Positions 1 to 5,169 of a stretch of 5,169 bases of DNA are shown piece after piece. Numbering within the stretch: position 1 is the stretch's first letter; every line of letters starts with the position of its first letter. The stretch comes from Haemophilus parainfluenzae (GTDB lineage Bacteria > Pseudomonadota > Gammaproteobacteria > Enterobacterales > Pasteurellaceae), in NCBI GenBank assembly GCA_018381425.1, contig JAGZRY010000131.1:1-5169 (forward strand). Reading direction: 5' to 3'. Made by a program: the position numbers and the translations under genes. Under the pieces are notes generated by a model. It was not told the DNA's origin and ran no database searches. It saw only the letters and a list, made by a program, of their open reading frames with translations.

Positions 1-67
1 GTTCAGTCGGTAGAACGGTGGACTGTTAATCCATATGTCGCAGGTTCGAGTCCCGCAGGAGGAGCCA
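1..67 (+). tRNA. tRNA-Asn(GTT), 5' end cut off by the window
   Basis: The 3' 67 bases of a tRNA. The anticodon stem is GTGGA (18-22) with TCCAT (30-34), closing the loop CTGTTAA, so the anticodon is GTT at 25-27, which reads asparagine codons. The T arm (40-56) has the loop TTCGAGT. The acceptor 3' strand AGGAGGA (57-63) is followed by the discriminator G and an encoded CCA (65-67). About nine bases are missing: the acceptor 5' strand, presumably TCCTCCT, plus the two linker bases. The third T-stem pair is A42 opposite C54, a mismatch. The rest resembles the proteobacterial tRNA-Asn closely, so identity is secure. Confidence 0.96.
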
Positions 68-76
68 AATTCTAAG

Positions 77-105
77 AAGCCGCTAAAGAAATTTAGCGGC
101 TTTTT
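77..105 (+). terminator. Rho-independent terminator after tRNA-Asn
   Basis: An eleven-pair perfect stem (AAGCCGCTAAA at 77-87 with TTTAGCGGCTT at 92-102) closes a GAAA tetraloop and runs into a T tract (101-105, then GCTTTT). It starts ten bases after the CCA end of the tRNA. It would end the tRNA transcript and insulate the sdaC promoter region. Confidence 0.92.
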
Positions 106-180
106 GCTTTTCATAATTCAGTCATTATTCTGTTATTTTTCTTCTCTTTAAAATGTGCTTAAATTTTTCACCACACTTTT

Positions 181-194
181 TTGATCTAGATAAA
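181..194 (+). promoter_or_regulatory. Candidate FNR site upstream of sdaC
   Basis: TTGATCTAGATAAA matches the known FNR consensus TTGAT-N4-ATCAA at nine of ten defined positions. Its centre, 187.5, lies about 41 bases before the start expected from the TAAAAT at 216-221. That is the classic position for FNR as a class II activator. Regulation by oxygen limitation is inference from motif and spacing. Confidence 0.55.
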
Positions 195-215
195 TATTTA
201 TGTAAAAAAGTCACA

Positions 216-221
216 TAAAAT
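216..221 (+). promoter_or_regulatory. Candidate -10 element of an FNR-dependent promoter (P2)
   Basis: TAAAAT matches TATAAT at five of six positions, giving an expected start near 228-229. Seventeen bases upstream (193-198, AAATAT) there is no recognisable -35, which fits a promoter that needs an activator. The FNR-like site 181-194 would sit at about -41.5. The CRP-like site 219-240 overlaps this -10 and the start point. Confidence 0.4.
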
Positions 222-240
222 TGTTAGCAAGATCACACTT
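219..240 (+). promoter_or_regulatory. Candidate CRP (cAMP receptor protein) site upstream of sdaC
   Basis: The half sites TGTTA (222-226) and TCACA (233-237) are six bases apart. They match TGTGA-N6-TCACA at nine of ten positions, and about 17 of 22 positions of the extended consensus. The centre at 229.5 is about 61 bases before the start predicted for the promoter 255-283, the preferred class I activator position. CRP activation of the sdaC operon is known in E. coli, so this is a reasonable regulator here. Confidence 0.7.
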
Positions 241-254
241 TATTATTTTGCGCT

Positions 255-283
255 TTGCACTCAATTCGGATCCTCATCATAAT
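255..283 (+). promoter_or_regulatory. Candidate CRP-dependent promoter of sdaC (P1)
   Basis: TTGCAC (255-260) and CATAAT (278-283) are 17 bases apart. The -10 matches at five of six positions and the -35 only in its TTG, as is common where an activator helps. The expected start is about 290-291, giving a leader of about 60 bases to the sdaC ATG and placing the CRP site at about -61. Confidence 0.5.
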
Positions 284-350
284 GCCTCCACTAATTTAGG
301 TGCAAGGGCATTAAATAAAAGATTTTATAATTAATTTTAGAGGAGCATGT

Positions 351-1589
351 ATGAGTGCAACAACCAATAAAAAATGGAATAAATTTGATACTGCTTGGGT
401 ATTAAATTTATTTGGGACCGCTGTGGGCGCAGGGGTGTTATTTTTACCAATCAATGCAGGGATGGGGGGCTTCTGGCCATTGGTGGTAATGGCTATCTTA
501 GTCGGACCAATGACATACTTTGCTCATCGTGGTTTGGCTTATTTCGTTTTATCTTCATCTAAACCAGGTAGTGATATTACTGAAGTGGTGGAAGAGCATT
601 TCGGTCCAACAGCAGGAAAATTAATTACTTTATTATATTTCTTCGCGATCTTCCCAATTTTATTGATTTATGGAAACGGAATCACGAATACCGTCGATTC
701 TTTCATCGTTAATCAATTAGGCATGGCTTCACCAAATCGTGTAATCCTTTCTTTTGTATTGATTGCAGTATTGATTTCGGTAATGTTATTCAGTGAAAAA
801 GTAATGTTGAAAATCACTGAATTATTAGTTTATCCATTGGTATTGATTCTCTTTGCATTATCAATCTATCTCATTCCTCAATGGAATGCATCAATGCTTT
901 ATGAACTTCCTACAGCGAGTGGTTTTGTGACGACATTGTGGTTAACTATTCCAGTGTTGGTCTTTTCTTTTAACCACTCTCCGGCAATTTCTTCTTTCAC
1001 GCTTTCTCAACAACGTGAATATAAAGATTTTGATAAAACGGAATATCACATTGGTCGTACAGAAAAAGGCACTTCAACCGTATTACTTTTCTTCGTGATG
1101 TTCTTTGTGTTTAGTTGTGTATTAACTTTAACACCGGCAGAGTTATTAGAGGCAAAAGCACAAAATATCAGTATCTTGTCGTATCTTGCGAACAAATTTG
1201 ATAATCCATACATTTCTTATTTTGCACCATTAGTGGCTTTCTTAGCGATTACGAGTTCATTCTTTGGCCATTATTTAGGCGCGCGTGAAGGTTTAGAAGG
1301 TTTATACCTCAAAATGAAAGGTGAAAGTGTGAATCGTAAAAAATTAAATTACGGTACTGCAGTATTCTTCTTACTCACTTTATGGGGCGTAGCAATCATT
1401 AACCCAAGTATTTTAGGCTTAATTGAATCACTTGGCGGCCCAATTATTGCGATGATCCTTTTCATTATGCCGATGTATGCTATCCGTAATGTTCCAGCGA
1501 TGAAACGCTATCAAGGTCGTTTTAGCAATGTATTTGTAACAGTAATGGGATTAATTGCTATCTCTGCGGTCGTATATGGATTATTATAA
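351..1589 (+). CDS. sdaC: SdaC, L-serine:cation symporter (HAAAP family)
   Basis: An inner-membrane transporter that imports L-serine by proton or sodium symport, member of the hydroxy/aromatic amino acid permease family. The 412 residues show about eleven hydrophobic segments (roughly 16-36, 41-58, 89-109, 131-148, 156-175, 189-210, 241-262, 287-306, 335-351, 364-380, 392-411), the family topology. The first segment carries the conserved [13 protein letters not shown] stretch (22-34), and [10 protein letters not shown] (207-216) is the other clear SdaC-type motif. Length is close to E. coli SdaC. The ATG at 351 is supported by AGAGGAG at 339-345, five bases upstream. An ATG four bases earlier (347) is out of frame and stops after seven codons. 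The sdaA gene follows after 34 bp with no terminator, so the two are probably co-transcribed from the promoters at 180-290. No disruption is seen. Family is certain; serine specificity follows from similarity and from sdaA next door. Confidence 0.95.
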   Translation: MSATTNKKWNKFDTAWVLNLFGTAVGAGVLFLPINAGMGGFWPLVVMAILVGPMTYFAHRGLAYFVLSSSKPGSDITEVVEEHFGPTAGKLITLLYFFAIFPILLIYGNGITNTVDSFIVNQLGMASPNRVILSFVLIAVLISVMLFSEKVMLKITELLVYPLVLILFALSIYLIPQWNASMLYELPTASGFVTTLWLTIPVLVFSFNHSPAISSFTLSQQREYKDFDKTEYHIGRTEKGTSTVLLFFVMFFVFSCVLTLTPAELLEAKAQNISILSYLANKFDNPYISYFAPLVAFLAITSSFFGHYLGAREGLEGLYLKMKGESVNRKKLNYGTAVFFLLTLWGVAIINPSILGLIESLGGPIIAMILFIMPMYAIRNVPAMKRYQGRFSNVFVTVMGLIAISAVVYGLL

Positions 1590-1623
1590 GCGACTTTTTA
1601 GTTTAGCTTAGGATTGAAATAAT

Positions 1624-2994
1624 ATGATTAGTGTATTTGATATGTTTAAAGTGGGGGTTGGGCCATCTAGCTCCCACACTGTTGGCCCCATGAAAGCAGG
1701 CAAGCAGTTTATTGACGATTTAATCGAACAAGGTAAATTTGATTCGGTCGCGACCTTGCATGTGGATGTATATGGCTCCCTTTCTATGACAGGACATGGC
1801 CATAATACCGATATTGCGATCATTATGGGATTAGCCGGTTATTTACCGCATGATGTGGATATTGATCTAATCCCAACCTTTATCGAGCAGGTTAAACAAA
1901 CCAAAAAACTGTCGATTGCACAAGGTAAAAAAACGGTTAATTTCGATTGGGATGCCAATATGGTATTCCATAATTCCTTTTTATCATTGCATGAAAATGG
2001 CATGACAATTACCGCATTAGATGCTGAGCGTAATGTGCTTTACCGCCAAACTTATTATTCTATTGGTGGTGGTTTTATCGTGGATGAAGCGCATTTTGGT
2101 CAAGAGGAAGAGAATCCTGTGGCCGTGCCGTATCCTTATCAATATGCTGAAGATATTTTGAAACATTGTCAGGAAAATGGCTTAATGCTTTCTACGGTGA
2201 TGATGAGAAATGAGTTAGCATTACGCGATAAAAAATCAGTTGAAGCGCATTTACATAATGTTTGGAAAACCATGAAGGCTTGTATTGAGCATGGTGTCAA
2301 TACAGAAGGCGTGTTACCTGGCCCATTAAAAGTGGTACGTCGTGCACCGTCACTTTATCGTCTCTTGCAAGCCAATAGTAATCGTCTTGCAAATGATCCA
2401 ATGCATGTCATCGACTGGGTAAATATGTTTGCCCTTGCCGTAAACGAAGAAAATGCGGCAGGTGGACGAGTTGTGACCGCACCAACAAATGGTGCTTGTG
2501 GTATTGTGCCGGCTGTGCTTTCTTATTACGAAAAATTCGTAGGCCCTTTAACACAAGATGTGATTGAGCGTTATTTATTAACAGCGAGTATGATTGGTTC
2601 GCTTTATAAGATGAACGCCTCTATTTCTGGTGCTGAAGTTGGTTGCCAAGGTGAAGTGGGTGTAGCATGCTCAATGGCTGCAGCGGGTTTAACCGAAATC
2701 TTAGGTGGTACGCCGGTACAAGTGTGCATTGCAGCTGAAATTGCGATGGAACATAATCTTGGCTTAACTTGCGACCCTGTTGGTGGTCAAGTGCAAGTAC
2801 CTTGTATTGAACGCAATGCCATTGCTTCAGTAAAAGCGATTAACGCTAGCCGTATGGCATTACGTCGAACCACAAACCCTCGCGTAACCTTGGATAAAGT
2901 GATCGAAACTATGTATGAAACAGGTAAAGACATGAATGCTAAATACCGTGAAACATCTAAAGGTGGCTTAGCGGTGAAAGTAGTGTGTTCTTAA
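1624..2994 (+). CDS. sdaA: SdaA, L-serine dehydratase (ammonia-lyase), [4Fe-4S] type
   Basis: Deaminates L-serine to pyruvate and ammonia in the cytoplasm using an oxygen-sensitive [4Fe-4S] cluster, without pyridoxal phosphate. It is the single-chain (type 2) form, 456 residues. The N-terminal ASB-like domain starts with [13 protein letters not shown] (11-23) and carries [13 protein letters not shown] (57-69), where H60 matches the catalytic histidine region. The catalytic domain begins near residue 190 and has [13 protein letters not shown]341 (GCQGEVG), C383 (TCDPVGG) and C394 (PCIERNA) match the three cluster cysteines of the Legionella enzyme, with the same spacing. C455, the residue before the last, corresponds to the C-terminal cysteine that enters the active site as fourth ligand in that family. 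All key residues are present, so the enzyme should be active. The start is preceded by TTAGGA (1608-1613), ten bases upstream. Second gene of the sdaC operon; the hairpin at 3010-3039 ends it. Confidence 0.96.
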   Translation: MISVFDMFKVGVGPSSSHTVGPMKAGKQFIDDLIEQGKFDSVATLHVDVYGSLSMTGHGHNTDIAIIMGLAGYLPHDVDIDLIPTFIEQVKQTKKLSIAQGKKTVNFDWDANMVFHNSFLSLHENGMTITALDAERNVLYRQTYYSIGGGFIVDEAHFGQEEENPVAVPYPYQYAEDILKHCQENGLMLSTVMMRNELALRDKKSVEAHLHNVWKTMKACIEHGVNTEGVLPGPLKVVRRAPSLYRLLQANSNRLANDPMHVIDWVNMFALAVNEENAAGGRVVTAPTNGACGIVPAVLSYYEKFVGPLTQDVIERYLLTASMIGSLYKMNASISGAEVGCQGEVGVACSMAAAGLTEILGGTPVQVCIAAEIAMEHNLGLTCDPVGGQVQVPCIERNAIASVKAINASRMALRRTTNPRVTLDKVIETMYETGKDMNAKYRETSKGGLAVKVVCS

Positions 2995-3009
2995 GATTTC
3001 ATTGATAAT

Positions 3010-3039
3010 AAAAGAGCGGTCATTTTTGACCGCTCTTTT
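3010..3039. terminator. Bidirectional terminator between convergent sdaA and lipoprotein genes
   Basis: A perfect 13-pair stem (3010-3022 with 3027-3039) closes a TTTT loop. On the plus strand it ends in CTCTTTTGTTTATC, and on the minus strand in CTCTTTTATTATC, so it can act both ways. It starts 16 bases after the sdaA stop and ends 12 bases past the lipoprotein stop. Each arm contains AAGAGCGGT, one base from the Haemophilus uptake core AAGTGCGGT. Confidence 0.9.
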
Positions 3040-3050
3040 GTTTATCTAAT

Positions 3051-3863
3051 TTAGTCTTTTTTACCAGCGAATGCTCCTATGTGAGGAGACGTATTGTTAT
3101 TTATTTCTTTTGTTCTGAATATGCCACCAATTTCATTTGCATTTGGTCCAAAGAAGCCACCTTTAAGAATGACAGGATCTTGCTCTTCTGATGCAAATGA
3201 GCTGCCATTAATTTTTGCATTAAGTTGTAATGTTTCAGGAGTGTTATTATTTTCTTCTCTGTTACTTACTTCAATAGCACCATTCACAGTTTTATTATCA
3301 AAATTGACGTTAAGTTTTCCTCTAGTTGAATAGTCTGAAACAGAGTGTTTAGTATGGCTAAACATAGGCACTCGAATAGAATAAGTAGCACTTCCTTTTG
3401 GTATATCGCGTACATCGGTATATTTACCATTAATAAAAGCATACTCATGCCACTCTGAAATATTGGAAGAAAGTAATCCAACCACTAAGTTATCTGAAGA
3501 ATAAACCGATACTTTACGAATTTGATCGGGTAGATTATCTCGACCTGTTTGAATATTTCCACCGATAACACGTAACCAACCACTTTGGCTTATTCCATCT
3601 TTACTTACTTCAACAAGATCAAATGTTTTTCCTTCAACAGTAATTTGTGAAAGTTTATCAGAATTATTAAACTGAATAGGATTTTGTGAGAGATATGTAA
3701 AATTTATATTAGCAATATAGTTTTTTCCCTCACTGCTGATGGTTTCTTTGGGCGTTTCTGGAGATGGGGTTACAGGATTAGGATTCTCAGAACCACCGCC
3801 CCCAGAGCCACAGGCTGAAATTAATAGTACAGATAACGCTGAAATTAAGAAATGTCTTTTCAT
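3051..3863 (-). CDS. Putative Slam-dependent surface lipoprotein with TbpB/fHbp-type C-terminal barrel
   Basis: A 270-residue lipoprotein, probably displayed on the outer membrane. Residues 1-17 are a short lipoprotein signal peptide ending in the lipobox ISAC, with C18 as the lipidated cysteine. G19 gives no inner-membrane retention signal. A GSGGGGS stretch (19-25) and a Pro/Thr-rich linker (27-40) follow, like the anchors of TbpB and fHbp. Residues about 45-155 form a beta-rich region I do not recognise. From about 158 the chain resembles the eight-strand barrel of Slam substrates: SATYSIRV, a GKLNVNF strand near 182-188, then GGFFGPNANEIGGIF (235-249) and the terminal GAFAGKKD, close to the family signature G-x-F-Y/F-G-P-x-A-x-E-x-G-G. 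Known relatives bind transferrin, factor H, haemoglobin or haem; the ligand here cannot be told. No Slam or TonB-receptor gene lies in the window. The ATG is preceded by AAGGAGT (3872-3878), eight bases upstream. It has its own promoter at 3901-3929. Confidence 0.85.
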   Translation of the reverse strand: MKRHFLISALSVLLISACGSGGGGSENPNPVTPSPETPKETISSEGKNYIANINFTYLSQNPIQFNNSDKLSQITVEGKTFDLVEVSKDGISQSGWLRVIGGNIQTGRDNLPDQIRKVSVYSSDNLVVGLLSSNISEWHEYAFINGKYTDVRDIPKGSATYSIRVPMFSHTKHSVSDYSTRGKLNVNFDNKTVNGAIEVSNREENNNTPETLQLNAKINGSSFASEEQDPVILKGGFFGPNANEIGGIFRTKEINNNTSPHIGAFAGKKD

Positions 3864-3882
3864 TTATGAATACTCCTTAACA

Positions 3883-3899
3883 AATAACAAGTTGTTTTT
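3883..3899. repeat. 17-bp inverted repeat at the lipoprotein transcription start
   Basis: Two eight-base arms (AATAACAA and TTGTTTTT) flank a single G at 3891 and pair at seven of eight positions. The repeat covers about -5 to +12 of the start expected at 3894 on the minus strand. A one-base centre rules out a stable RNA hairpin of full length, so a repressor operator is the likelier reading. The region is AT-rich, so chance is possible. Confidence 0.3.
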
Positions 3900-3900
3900 G

Positions 3901-3929
3901 ATTTTAGATATAACTTATTATTTTTACAA
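3901..3929 (-). promoter_or_regulatory. Candidate promoter of the surface lipoprotein gene
   Basis: Read on the minus strand, TTGTAA (3929-3924) and TAAAAT (3906-3901) are exactly 17 bases apart. The -35 matches four of six positions and the -10 five of six. The expected start is near 3894, giving a leader of about 31 bases that includes the AAGGAGT ribosome binding site. It lies just past the end of the phosphoesterase gene (stop at 3940-3942), and I see no terminator between the two, so read-through from upstream may also contribute. Confidence 0.6.
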
Positions 3930-3939
3930 GTATTATCTG

Positions 3940-5031
3940 TCATTTCTCTTTCACATCAATAATCACCACTTCTGATTGAGATCCTAAGCGCATTGGAATG
4001 CCCCAGAAGCCGTAACCTGAAGTGACAAAAACATGTGGATTGCCAATTTTTTCATGACCATAATCCAGACGATACATCATTTTTGTGATTAAACTAGCGG
4101 GGAATACTTGCCCTTTATGCGCATGCCCTGAAACTTGAATATCAAGCGGGAGTGAAGCGTGTTTTTCAATATCCGTTGGACGGTGATCTAATAGAATAAC
4201 CGGTAAGTCAGTATTCACTTGTTTTAATAACGCCTCAGTATTTGGTCTATCGTGAGCAAGATTGTCATTTCGTCCAATCAGCACCAATTCATTATTTAAC
4301 GTTAATGTTTCATCTCTTAATACTGTAATACCGGCTTTACGAATTTCTTGATCAATTCGATCTTGGTCTCCAAACAAATCGTGATTGCCTAGTGTGGCAT
4401 AAACACCCATTGGAGCCTTGAGTTTTGCCAGATGAGGTTGCATTTTTTCAGCTAAATAGGCATTAACGTTATCGTCCATAATATCGCCAGGCAGTAAAAT
4501 AATATCGACCTTTTCCTGCTGCATAATATCAGCCAGTTTATCCAATTCTTTCCCGCCAAATAATTTACCTAAATGGAGATCGCTTGCCATGCCAATTCGC
4601 AATGGTTTAATGGGCTTATCTAGCGTGATTTCATAATGAATAACACGGGTGACATAGGCGTTATACACACTTAAGGCAGTGATACCAATAAATAAAACGG
4701 GATAAGCAATACGCAAAGTGCGGTCGATTTTTGCGATGTATTTAGATTTTCGGAAAAGGAAGTGAATACCTCCCACGGCAATACTCGCAAAGGCTGAAAA
4801 AAGGAGTAGCGCTAGCATTAAAGCAATAAGTCGAAATACCGTAAAAAGCTTTAAAAAATGGCAAATAACCAAGACATTAGGAAGCAAAAAGCTGGTAAAA
4901 GTGATCGCTCGTCTTACCTTTTGTGATAACGGTTTGTTAAGCCACCAAATCAGTGTTTTATTAAAAATATAAATCAGCAGTTGTAACAAAATAATAGCTG
5001 CCGTAAATATAAAGTAATAACGAGTTTCCAT
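3940..5031 (-). CDS. Membrane-anchored metallophosphoesterase (YkuE/YaeI-like)
   Basis: A two-metal calcineurin-like phosphoesterase of 363 residues. The first 130 residues hold four hydrophobic segments (about 5-23, 42-65, 67-92, 108-127). The positive loops 24-41 and 94-107 predict that both face the cytoplasm, which places the N-terminus and the catalytic domain in the periplasm. The catalytic domain (about 143-361) has the full motif set: D151 and H153 (SDLHLG), D183 (PGDIMDD), N216-H217-D218 (GNHD), H283 (DHRP), H303 and H305 (SGHAHKGQ), then SGYGFWGIPMRLG typical of the YkuE group. Relatives hydrolyse phosphodiesters or pyrophosphates, including lipid ones; the substrate here is unknown. 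I place the start at the ATG 5031. A TTG at 5037 extends the frame by two codons, but AGGA (5042-5039) lies seven bases before the ATG and only one before the TTG. All metal ligands are present, so it should be active. Confidence 0.9.
   Translation of the reverse strand: METRYYFIFTAAIILLQLLIYIFNKTLIWWLNKPLSQKVRRAITFTSFLLPNVLVICHFLKLFTVFRLIALMLALLLFSAFASIAVGGIHFLFRKSKYIAKIDRTLRIAYPVLFIGITALSVYNAYVTRVIHYEITLDKPIKPLRIGMASDLHLGKLFGGKELDKLADIMQQEKVDIILLPGDIMDDNVNAYLAEKMQPHLAKLKAPMGVYATLGNHDLFGDQDRIDQEIRKAGITVLRDETLTLNNELVLIGRNDNLAHDRPNTEALLKQVNTDLPVILLDHRPTDIEKHASLPLDIQVSGHAHKGQVFPASLITKMMYRLDYGHEKIGNPHVFVTSGYGFWGIPMRLGSQSEVVIIDVKEK
4716..4724 (+). other. DNA uptake signal sequence inside the phosphoesterase gene
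   Basis: A perfect AAGTGCGGT core, followed by the usual CGATTTTT flank of the extended uptake sequence. It lies within the coding region and is read on the other strand as Asp-Arg-Thr-Leu of the loop before the fourth membrane segment. Such signals mark DNA for uptake by naturally competent Haemophilus and relatives. Confidence 0.9.
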
Positions 5032-5048
5032 CAGCAATTCCTAAATAA

Positions 5049-5057
5049 AAGTGCGGT
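5049..5057 (+). other. DNA uptake signal sequence upstream of the phosphoesterase
   Basis: A perfect AAGTGCGGT core with the CATTTTTG flank. It lies between the candidate minus-strand start (about 5079) and the ribosome binding site of the phosphoesterase, so it would be transcribed in its leader. There is no opposing copy nearby, so it does not form a hairpin terminator. Confidence 0.92.
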
Positions 5058-5085
5058 CATTTTTGAGCAAGTTTTGAAGTGTGGA

Positions 5086-5114
5086 ATAATAAATTTCTCT
5101 GTTCCCAAAGGCAA
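5086..5114 (-). promoter_or_regulatory. Candidate promoter of the phosphoesterase gene
   Basis: On the minus strand TTGCCT (5114-5109) and TATTAT (5091-5086) are 17 bases apart, matching four and five of six consensus positions. The expected start is near 5079, with a leader of about 48 bases to the ATG at 5031. Its -35 lies inside the spacer of the plus-strand promoter 5102-5130. Confidence 0.5.
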
Positions 5115-5130
5115 ATTTTTTCGCTAAAAT
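5102..5130 (+). promoter_or_regulatory. Candidate promoter of the gene starting at 5167
   Basis: TTCCCA (5102-5107) and TAAAAT (5125-5130) are 17 bases apart, matching four and five of six positions. The expected start is near 5137, about 30 bases before the ATG at 5167. It overlaps the divergent promoter of the phosphoesterase. Confidence 0.45.
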
Positions 5131-5166
5131 GCGGCTCGTTTTAGTTAATTCAAGAAGGAAAATCCA

Positions 5167-5169
5167 ATG
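5167..5169 (+). CDS. Start of an unidentified plus-strand gene, cut off by the window end
   Basis: Only the ATG is present. It is preceded by a strong ribosome binding site, AAGGAA at 5155-5160, and a plausible promoter at 5102-5130. Nothing can be said about the product. It would be divergent from the phosphoesterase gene. Confidence 0.6.

Noticed and set aside
201..215. TGTAA and TCACA half sites resembling a second CRP site
   Set aside because: The spacer is five bases, not six, so the halves are out of phase; the site at 219-240 is much better.
326..331. Perfect TATAAT just upstream of sdaC
   Set aside because: No -35 lies 16-18 bases upstream (303-308 is CAAGGG) and the start would fall at the edge of the ribosome binding site. 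It is more likely chance in AT-rich leader DNA.
347..370. Seven-codon reading frame overlapping the sdaC start
   Set aside because: Its ATG is only one base from the AGAGGAG ribosome binding site, too close for normal initiation, and the peptide has no features.
1608..1823. Minus-strand open frame of 71 codons over the start of sdaA
   Set aside because: It lies opposite a strongly conserved enzyme gene and has no recognisable domain; a shadow frame.
3094..3481. Open frames of 65-79 codons overlapping the lipoprotein gene in other frames
   Set aside because: The lipoprotein frame has signal peptide, lipobox, ribosome binding site and family motifs; the others have none.
3739..3975. Plus-strand open frame of 78 codons spanning the lipoprotein start and its upstream gap
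   Set aside because: It is antisense to the signal peptide and promoter of the lipoprotein gene, with no domain and low-complexity sequence.
5032..5037. TTG at 5037 as start of the phosphoesterase
   Set aside because: It is one base from AGGA, whereas the ATG at 5031 has a seven-base spacing and is the better codon.

Overview
The window looks like Pasteurellaceae chromosome, most likely a Haemophilus of the influenzae/parainfluenzae type. It is AT-rich. It carries two perfect copies of the Haemophilus-type DNA uptake core AAGTGCGGT (4716-4724 and 5049-5057). The serine transporter and deaminase pair has the form found in that family. The species call is inference; no database was searched.

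Layout. Bases 1-67 are the 3' part of a tRNA-Asn(GTT), followed by a hairpin terminator (77-105). Bases 106-350 are a regulatory region with no gene. It holds a near-consensus FNR site, a near-consensus CRP site and two candidate promoters that would be in conflict. Next come sdaC (351-1589, serine transporter) and, 34 bp later, sdaA (1624-2994, Fe-S L-serine dehydratase), probably one operon. A symmetrical hairpin at 3010-3039, built from a near-miss of the uptake sequence, can terminate sdaA on the plus strand and the lipoprotein gene on the minus strand. The minus-strand gene 3051-3863 encodes a 270-residue lipoprotein resembling the Slam-exported surface lipoproteins (TbpB/fHbp/hemophilin barrel). 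Upstream of it, on the same strand, is a membrane-anchored metallophosphoesterase (3940-5031). The last 130 bases hold two back-to-back candidate promoters and the ribosome binding site and ATG of a further plus-strand gene cut off by the window end.

How the genes work together. SdaC imports L-serine with protons or sodium, and SdaA deaminates it to pyruvate and ammonia, so the pair feeds serine carbon into central metabolism. The upstream sites suggest induction by cAMP-CRP and by oxygen limitation. The lipoprotein and phosphoesterase have no evident link to serine metabolism.

Most of the window is ordinary core genome. The parts worth a second look are the orphan Slam-type lipoprotein, the FNR/CRP promoter arrangement of sdaC, and the uptake-sequence-like terminator. 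I saw no CRISPR array, insertion sequence, phage gene or evidently new multi-gene system.
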